A stretch of DNA of 64,000 nucleotides from contig CAUYUJ010015943.1 in NCBI GenBank assembly GCA_963575745.1, positions 18,501 through 82,500 on the forward strand, given 5' to 3'. Numbering within the stretch: position 1 is the stretch's first letter; each line of letters begins with the position of its first letter. The DNA is from Prorocentrum cordatum. Its lineage: Eukaryota; Sar; Dinophyceae; Prorocentrales; Prorocentraceae. Positions 28,959 to 40,941 of this stretch are shown one piece after another. The translations under genes were made by a program, and so were the position numbers. A model generated the notes under the pieces. The model was not told where the DNA came from. It searched no databases and saw only the letters and a program-made list of their open reading frames with translations.

Positions 28959-31740
28959 CTCATTCACATGGCCGCGCATGTCGGCGGTGGACAAACCTCT
29001 CTTTAGTAGACCTCCCCTTAGTGAAAACGGCCTGTCTCGCCCGTCCTCGCCCTCCTCCTCCACCTCCACTCCGCTCCTGATGTTTTTACAGTTTCACCGC
29101 CTCCTGCACGTCCCCCCCCCCCTCTCTTCCTCATCGACTCGTCGATCTCGGCGCTCGGCTGCGCCGAACCGAGGTCGACCGGCGCTCGGTGGGCGCCTTC
29201 ACGATTGCCATCGTGGACGACGTGCTGGTCGACTCGGCGCATGGCGCATCCTTTCGCTCACCCCCTCTCCCCCCTCCACTCCTCTGCTCTGCTCAACCTC
29301 GGCTCCGCCCCCCCCCATTACCTCCCAGGCCTGTCACCCCTCCCCCACTCCCTCCACCTCGCCCCACCTCTTCCTCCTCCACATCACTGATATTGTGGCC
29401 GCTGTGGTTGACCTCGCCGCCCCTCGCGTCGCCTCCTTCCCGCCGCGGCCGCTGCGCCCGCAGCCCCATCATTTCGTCACCGCCTCCCGCCTCTTCATTA
29501 TGACTACTCATTCCCCCTGCCCCCACCTGCCCATCCCCGGCTCCCCCCCCCCCTCCGTGTCACAGTCACATATCCTTGTCCATGTCAGTGGGCCCCCCCA
29601 CCCACTCGCCTTCCCCCTCCCCTCCTCTTCTTTCTCGCCCTCCCCGTCCACGCCCCCCTCCTCCTCGTCCTCGCCCTCATCCTCATTAGCTTCTCCTCCT
29701 TATCCGATAATCCGATAATCCTCCTCCTCATCCTCCTCCATCTTCCACCTCGCCCTCCTCCCTCCCTCGGTCACGCTGCGGATGCAGCCGATGGGTCACG
29801 CGTTGCTGACGCGCTTGGCCTTTCAGCTCAAGCTCCGCATTATTGATCGCCGATCGGCGCGCCCGCCGCCTGCTGGAGCTGGAGATGCCGCCGCCGCTGG
29901 GGCGATTGTGGCCGTGCCCTCATCGCCGGCGCCATTCACGCCTGCGTCATCATCGGTGCCCGCCAGGTCGCGCTCTGGCATCGCGGGCGCCATTGTCCCG
30001 CTGGCAGCGCGTCGTCGTGCTGCTCGGACCGAGCGCCGTCTCGATGATGCCGGGCGCACAGTGCGGGCACTGCAGAAGCGGCTCGCTCGCCAGCACGCCA
30101 CAGTCGGGCGGCTTCAGCGGTGGATCGAGCAGCTTGAGGGTGGCGTCGGCGATCCGCTCGTCATTTCGAAGGTGGGGTCGCATCGGTTAAGCTGGAGTTC
30201 CACTGTTGCGATGGGCCTGCGTCGCAACCTCTCCACCATATCGGCCGCCGATTTTGGAGCAGTGACACTGCTGGACGTCTCGAGGCAGACGGTCTGCAGA
30301 TCAGAACGCTTCGTCGGCTCGTGCATCGTGGCGACCAGCCGCCAGTTCTTCGAGTCGCGGCGCCTTGCCCTGCAATCGTTCCTGCGGTCCTCCGCGCCGC
30401 CCGACCCTCAGGCCATCGTCAACGTCTACTCGTGGCGACAGGACGCAACCAACTCGGGCGTGTGGCACCGTCAGAAAGTAGCAGCGCTCGAGGCAGAGGC
30501 CTTCGTGATGCTGAATCCTCTCCCCAGGGCCTCCACTCGCACGTGCCAGATGTGAGGTATTCAGCTACGTCCGGCGGCTCTCAGACATCCAAACAGTGTC
30601 GCTCCTTGGTTGCACGGGCGAGTTCACGTGCAGGCTGGTCGTCAAGCAGTTGAAGGCGCTGGGTATCCCTGTATGGGAAGAGTCTGGCACGAACGTTGCT
30701 TACGCTGCCTGCACTCACGTGTACCTGACCACGACCGACCAGGGGTCGGACCAGATCAAGGCCCGCCGCATCATTGCCATCCTGACAGCGCCGATGCCCA
30801 ACGTGATCTTTTTTTATCACAGCTGCCTCGAGCACGTCGTCCACCTGATCATCGGCCAGGCATTGAAGCTCGCCGACCGGTTCCTCAAGGAGTGGGCCCG
30901 TTCGTGGCGCTACTACTCGACCGTTGCCATATGGGCCAACGCGTGGCGCGACGCCGCGCGGCCCATCTACTTGTGGTGGGTCGACGCGTGTGGGCCGACG
31001 GATGCTAAGGCTCGTGCTTCCAAGCTGTGCCCCAAGGCCTGTTCGGCACGATGGGGCGCCGTGGAGTCAGTTGAGGCACGGTTGAGTGCTGTCGCCGGGA
31101 TGCTGCACCTCGCGTTCGTCGACGTGTTGAAGAAGGGCGCCGCCGCCAGTGGCGCTGCGGCTGCAGCCGCGCCCGTGGACGACGCAGCGCCAGCTGCAGC
31201 TGCCGAGGCTGCTGTTGCATTCGAGCCAGTTCTCGCGGCAGGCATGGACGCTCGTCGCGCAGTCGGCGACCTGTCCGCCGATAGCGCCAGTGCGTGGACC
31301 GCAATGCTCGGCCGCTGGCGCAAGCAAGCGGTGCTGACGACCTCAGACCCGTTGTTCTGGGGCATGATCAAGTGTAACTTGTGGAACAGGTCGGTGACTA
31401 CCCATGCGAGCTGCTTCCTGAAATCTAAGGGTCGGCAGCACCTCGCCGAGCTTGCGTGTGGCTAGGCTGCCACGGCGTGCAAATCCCTTCCCCATCATCG
31501 TCATCTGTCGTCCGCCGTGGATCGCCGCCGTGTCGTGCCCCCGTCGCAGTCGCGATCGTCGTCGACACCGCCGTACCGTCGTATCGCATCGTCGCGTCGC
31601 GTAGTCGTCGTCGTCGCGTCGTCACGTCGTCACGTTCGTCGCTCGTCGACTCGTCGGCGTGACCTCACTCCTGGCCCTGTCCCAACCCTAGAGACCTCCT
31701 TGATAGGGGTTTGAGCAGACGGGGTCGGATCATATGATCT

Positions 31741-31905
31741 CGCCGCATCGCCGATGCATCGGTCATGCACTGTGCCGCCGATGCATCGGCGGTGCATTGG
31801 CAGCGTCGGCGATGCATCGATGCATCGGCGACGGCGGCGTGGAGATACGCGGAGATACGCGGGTCCCACATCGAGCAGCATCGGCGATGCATCGGCGATG
31901 CGTCG
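31741..31905. repeat. Cluster of CCGATGCATCGG palindromes
   Basis: The 12-base perfect palindrome CCGATGCATCGG, or its close variants GATGCATCGGC and GGCGATGCATCGATGCATCG, recurs about nine times, plus a doubled GGAGATACGC. It lies between the coding blocks ending at 31465 and starting at 31994, so it is probably intronic. Confidence 0.8.
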
Positions 31906-32889
31906 GCACGCGACACGATCCTCCGACTCCGACCCCATCTACTCCGACCCCCATCCATGAGGCCTAGAGACCCGCGCCGCCGCCGGCTGCCAGCCTGTTC
32001 GGCGAGTACGACGAGCTGCTCAACTCGCACCCGTGGCAGGACCTATTCGGCAGCATGTCCGAGGACATTGGCCGTTCCGAGCCCTCCCCCCGCGTCTCGT
32101 CGATCGCCCCCCTACCCTATCCCCTCCAACCCTCCCCTCACTCCGTCCTCGTCACCTCGTCTCACACCTGTCTGCATCCGCTACCTGGGGCCGCCGCCCA
32201 CATCCCGTCTCGATGTGACCTCCATGGGGCCTCCATCCAGTGAGCTCGCCACGCGTCTTCATTCTCGATCTAACCCCTGCCACAGGACGACAGTATCAAG
32301 CTGAACTCATTTGCCATCGCCAACCTCATGGTCCACGCTGGCGGATTTTGGCGAAGGGTCGCTGAACCGGCAGTCGCATGGCCACATCGAATGTTTGGCC
32401 TGATATTCGGAGGCGATCGGTTGCAGGACGTGCTGCTGCGACGTCAGACGGCGCGCGACCTCCTGGAGACAGACCCCCTCGACCTCGACATCGGAGCCCG
32501 CAAGCTGCGCGCCGCGTTCATGCACGACATCCAGGTCGTTCATCATGCAGGGACGTGCCCGCCGAGGCTGTGGCACACGCTCTCTGCCGCGCCACTTGCG
32601 TGGCGCCCAGACACGAGAGAGCGAATCGATCAACAAGACGATCTCTCTGATCAGCGACCGCGCCCCGAACGTTGGCCTGGACCTCCTCAGCGCCAGGTGC
32701 GCAACCAAGCGCGCCATCGGCGCCCTCGCTGTTTCAGATGACGCACGCGGGCGCCGCGATGCAGCTCGTCAGGTCTGAGTGCTGTCCTCCACTCCTCCAC
32801 TCCTCCTGATCCGCCCTGCCACCACTCTGACCTGCAGTTCCCCGCACTCGCACCCCTATCGGATAGCTGCCAGATAGCTGCGAGTCCCT

Positions 32890-32909
32890 ATCCTGAGGAT
32901 AGGGGCATA
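32890..32909. repeat. 9-bp inverted repeat
   Basis: CCCTATCCT-G-AGGATAGGG in the interval between coding blocks at 32760 and 33112. Neighbouring GATAGCTGCCAGATAGCTGC is a short direct repeat. Confidence 0.75.
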
Positions 32910-32974
32910 GGGATGCGAGGAACGGAAGGACGATCAGGAGGTGAGAGCGAGGAGGAGCCCAGTGAGGCGGTGCG

Positions 32975-33013
32975 TCTATCCTCGCACTCACCGCCGGTGA
33001 GTGCGAGGATAGA
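32975..33013. repeat. Perfect 19-bp inverted repeat, 1-base centre
   Basis: Arms 32975-32993 and 32995-33013 are exact reverse complements around a single C, in the probable intron upstream of the 33112 block. Confidence 0.95.
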
Positions 33014-35183
33014 CTATCATCTCACCGCGCACCCTCGCGCTCACCTTCCCACTCATCCTCCTCTCCCCATCCCACTCCTCCCACGTAGCCCACGCCCCGC
33101 TCCTCCTCAGCAGGTGTCGGAGCTGTGCGGCCGTGTGTCGGACGCCTCGCTGGCTGCCGTGCGCAACGACGCACAGCGCTGGTCACCGCTGCCCGCTGCT
33201 GATGGGCCGCTGATCGACCCGACCATCAACATGGCGTCCGTGCTGTGTGGTCTGTACCCCGACATGCGAGTGAATGCTCGTCGGGCATGGAGCGTGGCGC
33301 ACAACGCAGTGTTCAACAAGATATGGAAGCTCCAGCCTGCTGGCATGTCACTATGCTTCGGTTTCGGCGAGTCTCCCCAGCACGGATGCCCTCTATGGGT
33401 CAGCGCGGAGCGCCATCGTAGCCGCCACGTCTTCTGCCAGCTCACCTTTGACGCGCCGAGTATGTGCGCTCACCTGGTTCGCCCGCTGTCGGTGATTCGA
33501 TCGGTGCGGTTGTTCGACACGTTCTTCGAGGCAGTTTCTGTGAGCGACGCCCCTGTGGTCATGAAGTGCTTCCGCCTGACATGGGACCGCTGGGCGATGC
33601 AGACTGCGTCGCTGTCCGCGCTGGACGACGTCAGCCTCGTGTTCAGGAAGCTCAAGCGAGCTGCAGCTGCGCCCGCTGCGGGACCGCCGCCATTGCCAGC
33701 ATCGGCATCACTTGCTAGTGGCGCCGCTCATCCCTCGGCGGCTGGCGACCTCGACGACCCCTTGGGCGAAGCGCTCGCGTCCATGATGAGCGACGACGGC
33801 ATCGACGAGGTTGCCTTGATGGCGAGCGACGTCGTGGCCACTGAGATGGCCGCTCAGTACTGCGCCGTCGACCTGGCCGACACCGACGCCGACGCCGCGC
33901 CCGCCGCTGCTGACCAGGAGTTTGCCGCGTCTGTCGACGCCAGTACTGTTCCCGAGGACAGCTCATCAGCTCATCAGCTCAGCTCATATCCGTCATGCCG
34001 TAAATCCTCGTAGCCACTCCTCGCTCTCATGCTCCCACACCTCTCACCCGTGCTGCATGCCCCCCCCCCCCCTTCTGCTCCTGCTTATGCTGCTGCGGAT
34101 GCGGATGATGGATGGCTGCTATGACGATGAGGCGGAGGATGATGAGACTGCACACTCGGATGATTTATGAGGAGCAGTTGACGTGGACTCGGGGTGGGTT
34201 CGGTTCGGAGATGGGCCGAGCTTGATTACGCTACCGCCAAGGACATCCAGCGGGAGCTCGACCACGCCACGCTCGGGCCGGTGATCCAGGATGCGGCAGC
34301 CGCTGGCGTGGACATCGTTGCTGCAGCTGCGGACGCATCTGCAGGAGACCCCGCTGCAGCCACCGACCACCTGTTAGAGGCAGCCGTGTTCAGCGGCATC
34401 GATAGCATGGCTGCGGCGCCCGACCCACCGCCGTCGCACGCTCTCACGTTGGAGGATGCGCGCATAGCTCTGCGATCCTGGCACGATGCATTCGGCATCA
34501 GCATTGCCGCACTACAGAGTCGTCGGCGCGCGTGTGGTGCCGACGTGGGCCAGCAGGGGCAACTGTCAGTCATGTCAATCTCTAGGGCCGATGCAGCTAG
34601 CAGCGGCTGCCACCGTCGTGTATGCTACGTTCACTGGGTGCAGGCCCGCGCGTGCTATGGTAGGCCAACTGTTCTCAAGCCCGATGGCAGCGTGGTGCAT
34701 CCTTGTAGCGCCAACGTGAAGCCAGTCTATATGAAGACCTCTGGTATCGTCTGGCCTGCCATCGGGCTCACGTTGCGCACCTGTGACAAGGGTGCTATTG
34801 TGAGTGCACGTGTCCAGCGTTGTCATGCCATGTGGACGGCCGCGCTGGACAGAGAGTCGGTTGTCGACGTGCAGACTATCCTGCATTCCCCGCTCGTCGG
34901 TGCCGACGAGTCTGCCTTTGACCCGTGCGCTGGCTGTGGCGGCACTGACAGGCCAGCCGTGTTAGTACAGTGTGCGATTTGCCTGTGCCACTGGCACCCC
35001 TCTTGCGCTGCGCGCGTGGTTGAGCTTATGAGCGACGCTGTGGAGGGCCACCGCACTTCTCTTGCTTTCAAAGAGGTCCCACCACCGTTGCTCGCATGGT
35101 CGCGCAAACTCTGCGCAGCGGTCGTTCGCGCTCTGCCCGCCGAGGCGACCGCGAGCATGCCCGCGCCAGCCAATTCATCATAA

Positions 35184-35641
35184 CGTGTTATCTCACGTCC
35201 CGGACCGCTGGTTTCGCGCGTCCCGGACACGTTCAGAGGAGAGGGTCAGGGAGTCAGGGAGGACGGAGGACGGTGACCATGCTGCGGATGTGGGGGCGGT
35301 GGGGTGGGCGATGCGGGCAGAGCGTTTCACGGGCGGATCGCTTTGCAGGGGCAGAGCGTGCTCCGCGCAGCCATCGACAATCCAGCGCGTGCTCGGAGTC
35401 GTGGGCCATCGCGCTTGATTGGTGTCATCATCACTCGCTCATGCTCTGTCGCCGGTCAGCCTGTCTGTGCATCGGTTCTCAGAGATCACCTGGTCAGGTG
35501 ACGGCCCGCACCGCTTCGCGTGTGTTCCTGTGTGCGTCACAGTTTCGGGCCGAAGAAACAGTTTCGGGTGGATTCTGTCACGTCAGCACCGCTCAGCACA
35601 GCACCATCTCAAATACCCGCACATCCTGCCACACACCGCCA
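35184..35641. other. Interval after the PHD-like gene, no gene seen
   Basis: Mixed-composition DNA with no supported frame. It could hold the 3' untranslated region of the upstream gene. Confidence 0.5.
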
Positions 35642-36022
35642 GTCAGGAGGCACGTCCTGACGGAGCCGCCATGTCAGGCGGCACCTCCTGACGGCGCCGC
35701 CATGACAGGATGGTCACCATGTGATCATGAAGCACATCCTGACGCGATCATGTTAACACGGGCCGCCTCCCGACATATCACATATGTCAGGGGGCGCTTC
35801 CTAACGGATACCACATGTGAGGAGGCGCGTCCTGACGGTGCATCCGTGTCAGGATGCACCGCGTGACGGCTCATGTATATCAGGAAGCGCATCTTGCCGC
35901 ATTATCCACGTCAGGAGGCGGTTCCTGACATGTGCGAACTGTCGAGAAGTCAGTCCTGTCATAGTGGTAGCATCAAGAATCGCATCGTGACGGGTTGTAG
36001 TCGTCAGGCAGCAATTCCCGAC
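35642..36022. repeat. Hairpin satellite, diverged left segment
   Basis: About twelve units of 31 bases, each a degenerate version of GTCAGGAGGTGCCTCCTGAC followed by 11 bases. The spacing is kept even where the arms have decayed. Confidence 0.85.
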
Positions 36023-37235
36023 TGTACGTAGATGTCACTGGAGGGTGCGTGTGTGGCTGTTGTGACATGAGATACAGCATGATGACACATCGATGTTGGG
36101 GCGGGGTGTGTGTGTGTGTGCGCACCGCGGGGGGGCAAGTATATGAGGTCCCACAAGGCGGGGATGGTGCGACATGAGGTGCACCCTGACAGCTGTGATC
36201 GGTCAGGGGCACATCCTGACAGGGATGGTGTTGACAGTGTGCGATGCATGTCAGGCGGGTCTCCAGGACCGCATCCTGACAGCATACGTATACGTGAGGA
36301 TGTGCAGCCTGTGATACAGAATTTCAGAATGTGTGGTGTGCTGTGCATGCGCCAGCATGACGGGTCGTGGGGTGTCATATCCATCCGGAAGCGTGAGTCT
36401 GAGCGTCTAAGTGTCTAAGTCCTAAACCAATGTGGGTGGCGCACAATGTGCGCATGCGGTAACACACGACATCTGATACATGACAGGTGGCGGCCCAAAC
36501 AGCGTAGCACAGCGATATCGGCGTGCAGTGATCAGGAAATTACGCGCGTGACACGCTCAGGTGAGGAGGTGGGGCAGTCGGTGAGAACATCAGACCCGCG
36601 TGTGCCCCTCGATGTGTCTGTTATAGTAGTGATAGGAGCAGGGTGGGCACGGGGAGGCGGGGCGAGGATAGTGGCATATATAGACGTGGGAGGGAGGGGT
36701 GGGGGTGGTCAGCGGGGTGGGCGAGGGGACACATCATCATATCATCAATCGATCATGACAAGCATCCCTATTCGAGCACGTTCGACCACCCACATCGATG
36801 CACAGCCTCGGCCGCTGCTCCTCTGATGCAACCCTGTCATCATCAAGATGACCGCAGCATGGCCCACATCCGCGAATCGCAATGCGACCGACAGGCGCGT
36901 GACACATACTGACTGACAGTGGGTGGCATGTACTGACGTTGGTATATGGCGAGCACATCAGCGACATCGATGCGACGTCACGCCGTCAATGTCCGAGCGA
37001 GAGCAGAGTATGGTACTGAGTATGGCGTTGGTGCGATGGTCCTCTGAGCTCTCGGGGGTCACACGTGCACCCGATCACACGCAGAGTCCACCCCGATGGA
37101 CCACTATGAGTTACGAGTCGTAGCGGTCCATTGGGGTGACTACGACAGAGCACGCGCCGGGAGGATGGGGGGGGGAGGGGGGGGGTGCGGGGTGTGCGCG
37201 GATGGGCCGTCGCCAGTCGTGACGGCCATTCCCCT
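36023..37235. other. Interval between satellite segments
   Basis: Holds a (GT)n run at 36106-36122, scattered single satellite units around 36190-36290 and unique DNA. Short frames show no recognisable protein. Confidence 0.6.
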
Positions 37236-40200
37236 GTCAGGAAGCGCCTCCTGACGGATCGCATATGTCAGGAACCACTTACTGACGAGCGCCACCTGTC
37301 AGGAATTATTTCCTGACGCTATATTCCTGTCGGGATGCACCTCCTGACGGATCCCCTCTGTCAGGACGCACTTCATGACATGTCCGCTTCTGTCAGGAGG
37401 TACTTCCTGACATGCTACGCCTGTCAGGAATGACTTCCTGTCGTATCGGTTACGTCAGGAGTCACCTCCTGACTGATCGTGCATGTCAGGACACACTCCC
37501 TGACGTGTACCTCCTGCCAGGAATCATTTCCTGACGGCTCAGCCTTGTCATGAGGTACACCCTGTCAGATCACATATGTCAGGAACCGCATCCTCACAGC
37601 CTTCCCTCCCCGTCAGGAGGTACCTCCTGCCAGTAGGTGCCTCACAGGAGGTACATCCTGACGCACTGGTTATGTCAGGAAGCACCTCCTGACATGGGGT
37701 ACCGTCATGGCGTATCTCGCATCCTTACAGGGGTACCGTCAGGAACCGCCTCCTCCCAGCACCACACCCGTCAGGAGGGACCCCCTGACAGGAGGTGTAT
37801 GCCAGGGGGTACATCCTGATGCAGTGGGTACTGTGAGGAAGCACATCCTGACAAGGTTACCATCAGTGGGTATCTCCTGACGGATCGTTTCCGTCAGGAA
37901 GCACCTCCTGACACAGGGGTGTCATCAGGAATCACGACATATACATGTATAGTCATGTGCCGTCTGACAGGACCTACCTCCTGACAGTATATTTGTGACA
38001 TGCTGCGTCTCCTGTCAGAACCTACCTGTCCGGAATTACCTCCTGACGTGCCCTCGCTGTCAGGAGGTGCCTCCTGACACACCGCATCTGTCAAGAAGCA
38101 GTTTCTGATGTATCACATCTGTCAGGAATGACCTCCTGACACACCCGCGTCGTCAAGACGTGGTTGTCGACAGAGTCGTTGCGACAAGAGGTGGTTCCTG
38201 ACGACACATTGTCGTGAGGAAGTGCTTCCTGACAGATGCGAACCGTCAGGAGGTGTCTCCTGCCAATGCTATATCGTCAGGGCGCGCCTCCTGACGACAC
38301 CAATCCGTCAGGAGGTGTTTCCTGACGGGATGGTCATGTCAGGAGGTGGTGCTTGACATACATATCGTGTCAGGATGTGCCTCCTCACAGAGTCGGTCCG
38401 TCAGGAGGTGCTTCCTGACGGGTGTGGTCCGTCAGGAGGTGCCTCCTGACAAGCTGTGTGTGTCAGGATGGGGAGTCTTGACGGACTGCATTCTGTCAGG
38501 CGGTGCCTCCTGACAGATCTCACATGTCAGGAGTTACCTCATGACACGCACCACCCGTCAGGAAGCACTTCTTGACGATGCCGTCCTGTCAGGAGGTACC
38601 TCCTGACATATCGCATCTGTCAGGAAGCACCTCCTGACACGTACGATTACACCATAGGATATTTCCTAACTTAGCGGTTCCGTCAGGAACCACCTCCTGA
38701 CATAGGGGCACCGTCAGGAAGCGTTTCCTGACGATGTATCAGCGTCACGAGGCACCTCCTGACGGACCACACCCGTCAGGAAGCACCTCCCGACGGACCG
38801 ACTCTGTCAGGAGGCATATCCTGACACGATATGTATGTCAGGCACCACCTCCTGACATGATCATCCCGTCGGGAAGCACCTCCTGACGGATTGGTGTCGT
38901 CAGGAGGCGCTTCATGACGATATAGTATTGGCATGATACACCTCCTGACGGGTCACATCTGTCAGGAAGCACTTCCTGACACATCATCCCCGTCAGGAGG
39001 TGCCTCCTGACAATATATGTTATGTGAGGAAGTGCCTCCTGACGTAGCGATCACGTCAAGAAGCATATCCTGACATAGGGTTGTCGTTAGGAAGCGCCTC
39101 CTGACGTATCCTACCTGTCATGACATACATCCTGCCATACACCCTATGACAGGAAGTACCTCCTGACAGTGCCTTTCTGTCACGAAGTGCCTCCTGACAT
39201 ACCCTACACGTCAAGACGTGCCTCCTGACGGAACCTCTCTGTCAGGAGGTATCTCCTGACGTACAACATATGTCAGGAACCATTTCTTGCCGTGCCACAC
39301 ATGTCAGGAATTACATCCTGACATAACCCAGCTGTCAATAGGCATCTCCTGACGCATACCGCACATCATGATCTCTATCTTGGCAAAACCACCCTTACAG
39401 ACCCTCCCGTCAGGAAGCGCCTCCTGACATAGACTCTCGTGTCAGGAGGTAGCTCCTGACATAGAAATGCGCGTCAGGATGCGCATCCTGACAGAGACCA
39501 TACCGTCAGGAGGCGGCTCCTGACATGGACCTGCTCGTCAGGAGGTGCCTCCTGACATGGACCGTCCCGTCAGGAGGTGCCTCCTGACAGAGACATGTCC
39601 GTTGGGAGGTGCCTCCTGACAGATACCATCCCGTCAGGAGGTCCCTCCTGACAGGCCCTCCCGTCAGGAGGTGCCTCCTGACAGGTACGATCTCGCCAGA
39701 AGGTGCATCCTGACAGTGACTCTCTCCACCACCCACCCACGTCAGGAGGTGCCTCCTGACAGATGCACTCCCGTCAGGAGGTGCCTCCTGACAGGAACCC
39801 TCCCATCAGGAGGTGCATCCTGACAGGGATCATCCCGTCAGGAGGTGCCTCCTGACATGCCCGCACGCCAGGAGGTGCCTCCTGACATGCACCCCCTCCC
39901 CACCCTTGCAGGTGCTTCCTGACAGGACCCTTCCGTCAGGAGATGCCTCCTGACAGTGGCCCTACCGTCAGGAGGTGCCTCCTGACAAACCCTTACGTCA
40001 GGAGGTGCCTCCTGACACGGGATATCGTGCCAGGAGGTACCTCCTCTGACATATACCTGCATGTCAGGAGACACCTCCTGACATAGACCATCCCGTCAGG
40101 AGGCGTCTCTTGACAAGAACCTACTCGTCAGGAGGCGTCTCCTGACAGGGACCGTCCCGTCAGGAGGTGTCTCCTGACAGGGACATGTCCGTCAGGAGGT

Positions 40201-40589
40201 GTATCCTGACAGTGACCCGTCCGTCGGGAGTTGCTTCCTGACAGATGCATTTCGTCAGGAGGTGTCTCCTGACAGGTACGATCCCGTCAGGAGGTGCCTC
40301 CTGACGGAGGCACTCCCGTCAGGAGGTGCCTCCTGGCAGGGAGCATCTCATCAGGAGGTGCCTCCTGACAGGGATCATCCCGTCAGGAGGTGCCTCCTGG
40401 CAGGCCCACACGTCAGGAAGTGCCTCCTGACACGGGTCATCCCGTCAGGAGGTGCCTCCTGACAGGGGCTATCCCATCAGGAGGTGCCTCCTGACAGTGG
40501 CCCTCCCGTCAGGAGGTGCCTCCTGACGAACCCTTCCGTCAGGAGGTGCCTCCTGACACGGACTATCGTGTCAGGAGGTACCTCCTGAC
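37236..40589. repeat. Hairpin satellite, main array (~100 units)
   Basis: Tandem units of 31-33 bases. Each has a 20-base inverted repeat close to GTCAGGAGGTGCCTCCTGAC, then a spacer of 10-13 bases. In the first two thirds spacers vary (AGATCTCACAT, ACGCACCACCC, GATGCCGTCCT) around a weak common pattern. From about 39400 the repeat is nearly uniform and the spacers resemble each other (AGGGATCATCCC-like). Variants with GTCAGGAA paired to TTCCTGAC occur beside GTCAGGAGG with CCTCCTGAC, so some arm changes are compensated. Unit number is estimated from array length divided by period. Short frames across it encode repeated RRHLLTG-type peptides and are not genes. Confidence 0.95.
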
Positions 40590-40840
40590 ATAGACCCCAT
40601 GTATATGTGGAGTGATGGCGGTGTGTCATGCACACATGGTAGGAGATGATGTGTGATAGACATGTTATGTCATGATACGAGTCACGTCAGGCATCGCATG
40701 ACAGGAGGGCCCGCTATGTAGACATGAACTCACTGTCTGGGATCCACGCTGGTAGAACACAATAGACTCTCTGTTTGGGGTCCACGCTGGTAGACACGCA
40801 CTCACTGTTTGGGGTCCATCCACACACACCAACACACCGT
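40590..40840. other. Interval with short tandem copies before a spliced-leader relict
   Basis: Holds three copies of a unit of about 36 bases with CACTCACTGTTTGGGGTCCACGC-like sequence (40725-40820). Confidence 0.6.
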
Positions 40841-40844
40841 CGGT

Positions 40845-40867
40845 CCGGACAGCCATTTTGGCTCGAG
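40845..40867 (+). other. Relict dinoflagellate spliced leader
   Basis: CCGGACAGCCATTTTGGCTC followed by GAG matches the DinoSL core at 40851-40863 and most of its flanks. It lies 75 bases ahead of the ATG at 40942. Confidence 0.75.
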
Positions 40868-40941
40868 AGCCCAGCCCGACGGCCAGCCCCGACGCCCGAG
40901 CCGACACCCGACACCTTCGGCTGTCGTGGTCGCACGCCGTG

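Larger units (their letters stand above)
29782..35183 (+). pseudogene. Multi-exon gene of a dinoflagellate family, PHD-like C-terminus
   Basis: Blocks in order on the + strand: 29782-30550 (MGLRRNLSTISAADFGAVTL), about 30551-31465 in another frame (ARCEVFSYVRRLSDIQTV, FFYHSCLEHVVHLIIGQALK, CSARWGAVESVEARL), 31994-32075 (LFGEYDELLNSHPWQDLFGS), 32284-32760, 33112-34013 (DPTINMASVLCGLYPDM) and about 34194-35183. Acceptor-like AGs precede several. The 32284 block changes frame near 32620 at TRESESINKTISLISDR, and the first two blocks differ by one base near 30540, so the copy is broken or the assembly has indels. The last block has CAGC...CAIC-HWHPSC (34930-35010), a Cys/His pattern like a PHD finger, which could bind histone tails or other proteins. 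From memory this is a dinoflagellate multi-copy family of unknown function. Confidence 0.6.

Noticed and set aside
30100-30116. Copy of the LINE hairpin outside the LINE (GGGCGGCTTCAGCGG)
   Set aside because: The 3' half of the stem is missing, so it cannot form the hairpin.
29782-30190. Minus-strand frame with CPHCAPGIIETAL as a zinc protein
   Set aside because: The + strand frame here runs into a longer recognised family protein, and the minus frame has no second Cys pair.
35642-40589. CRISPR array
   Set aside because: Repeats and spacers alternate, but the genome is dinoflagellate nuclear DNA, spacers are only about 11 bases, repeats diverge along the array, and no cas gene is present.
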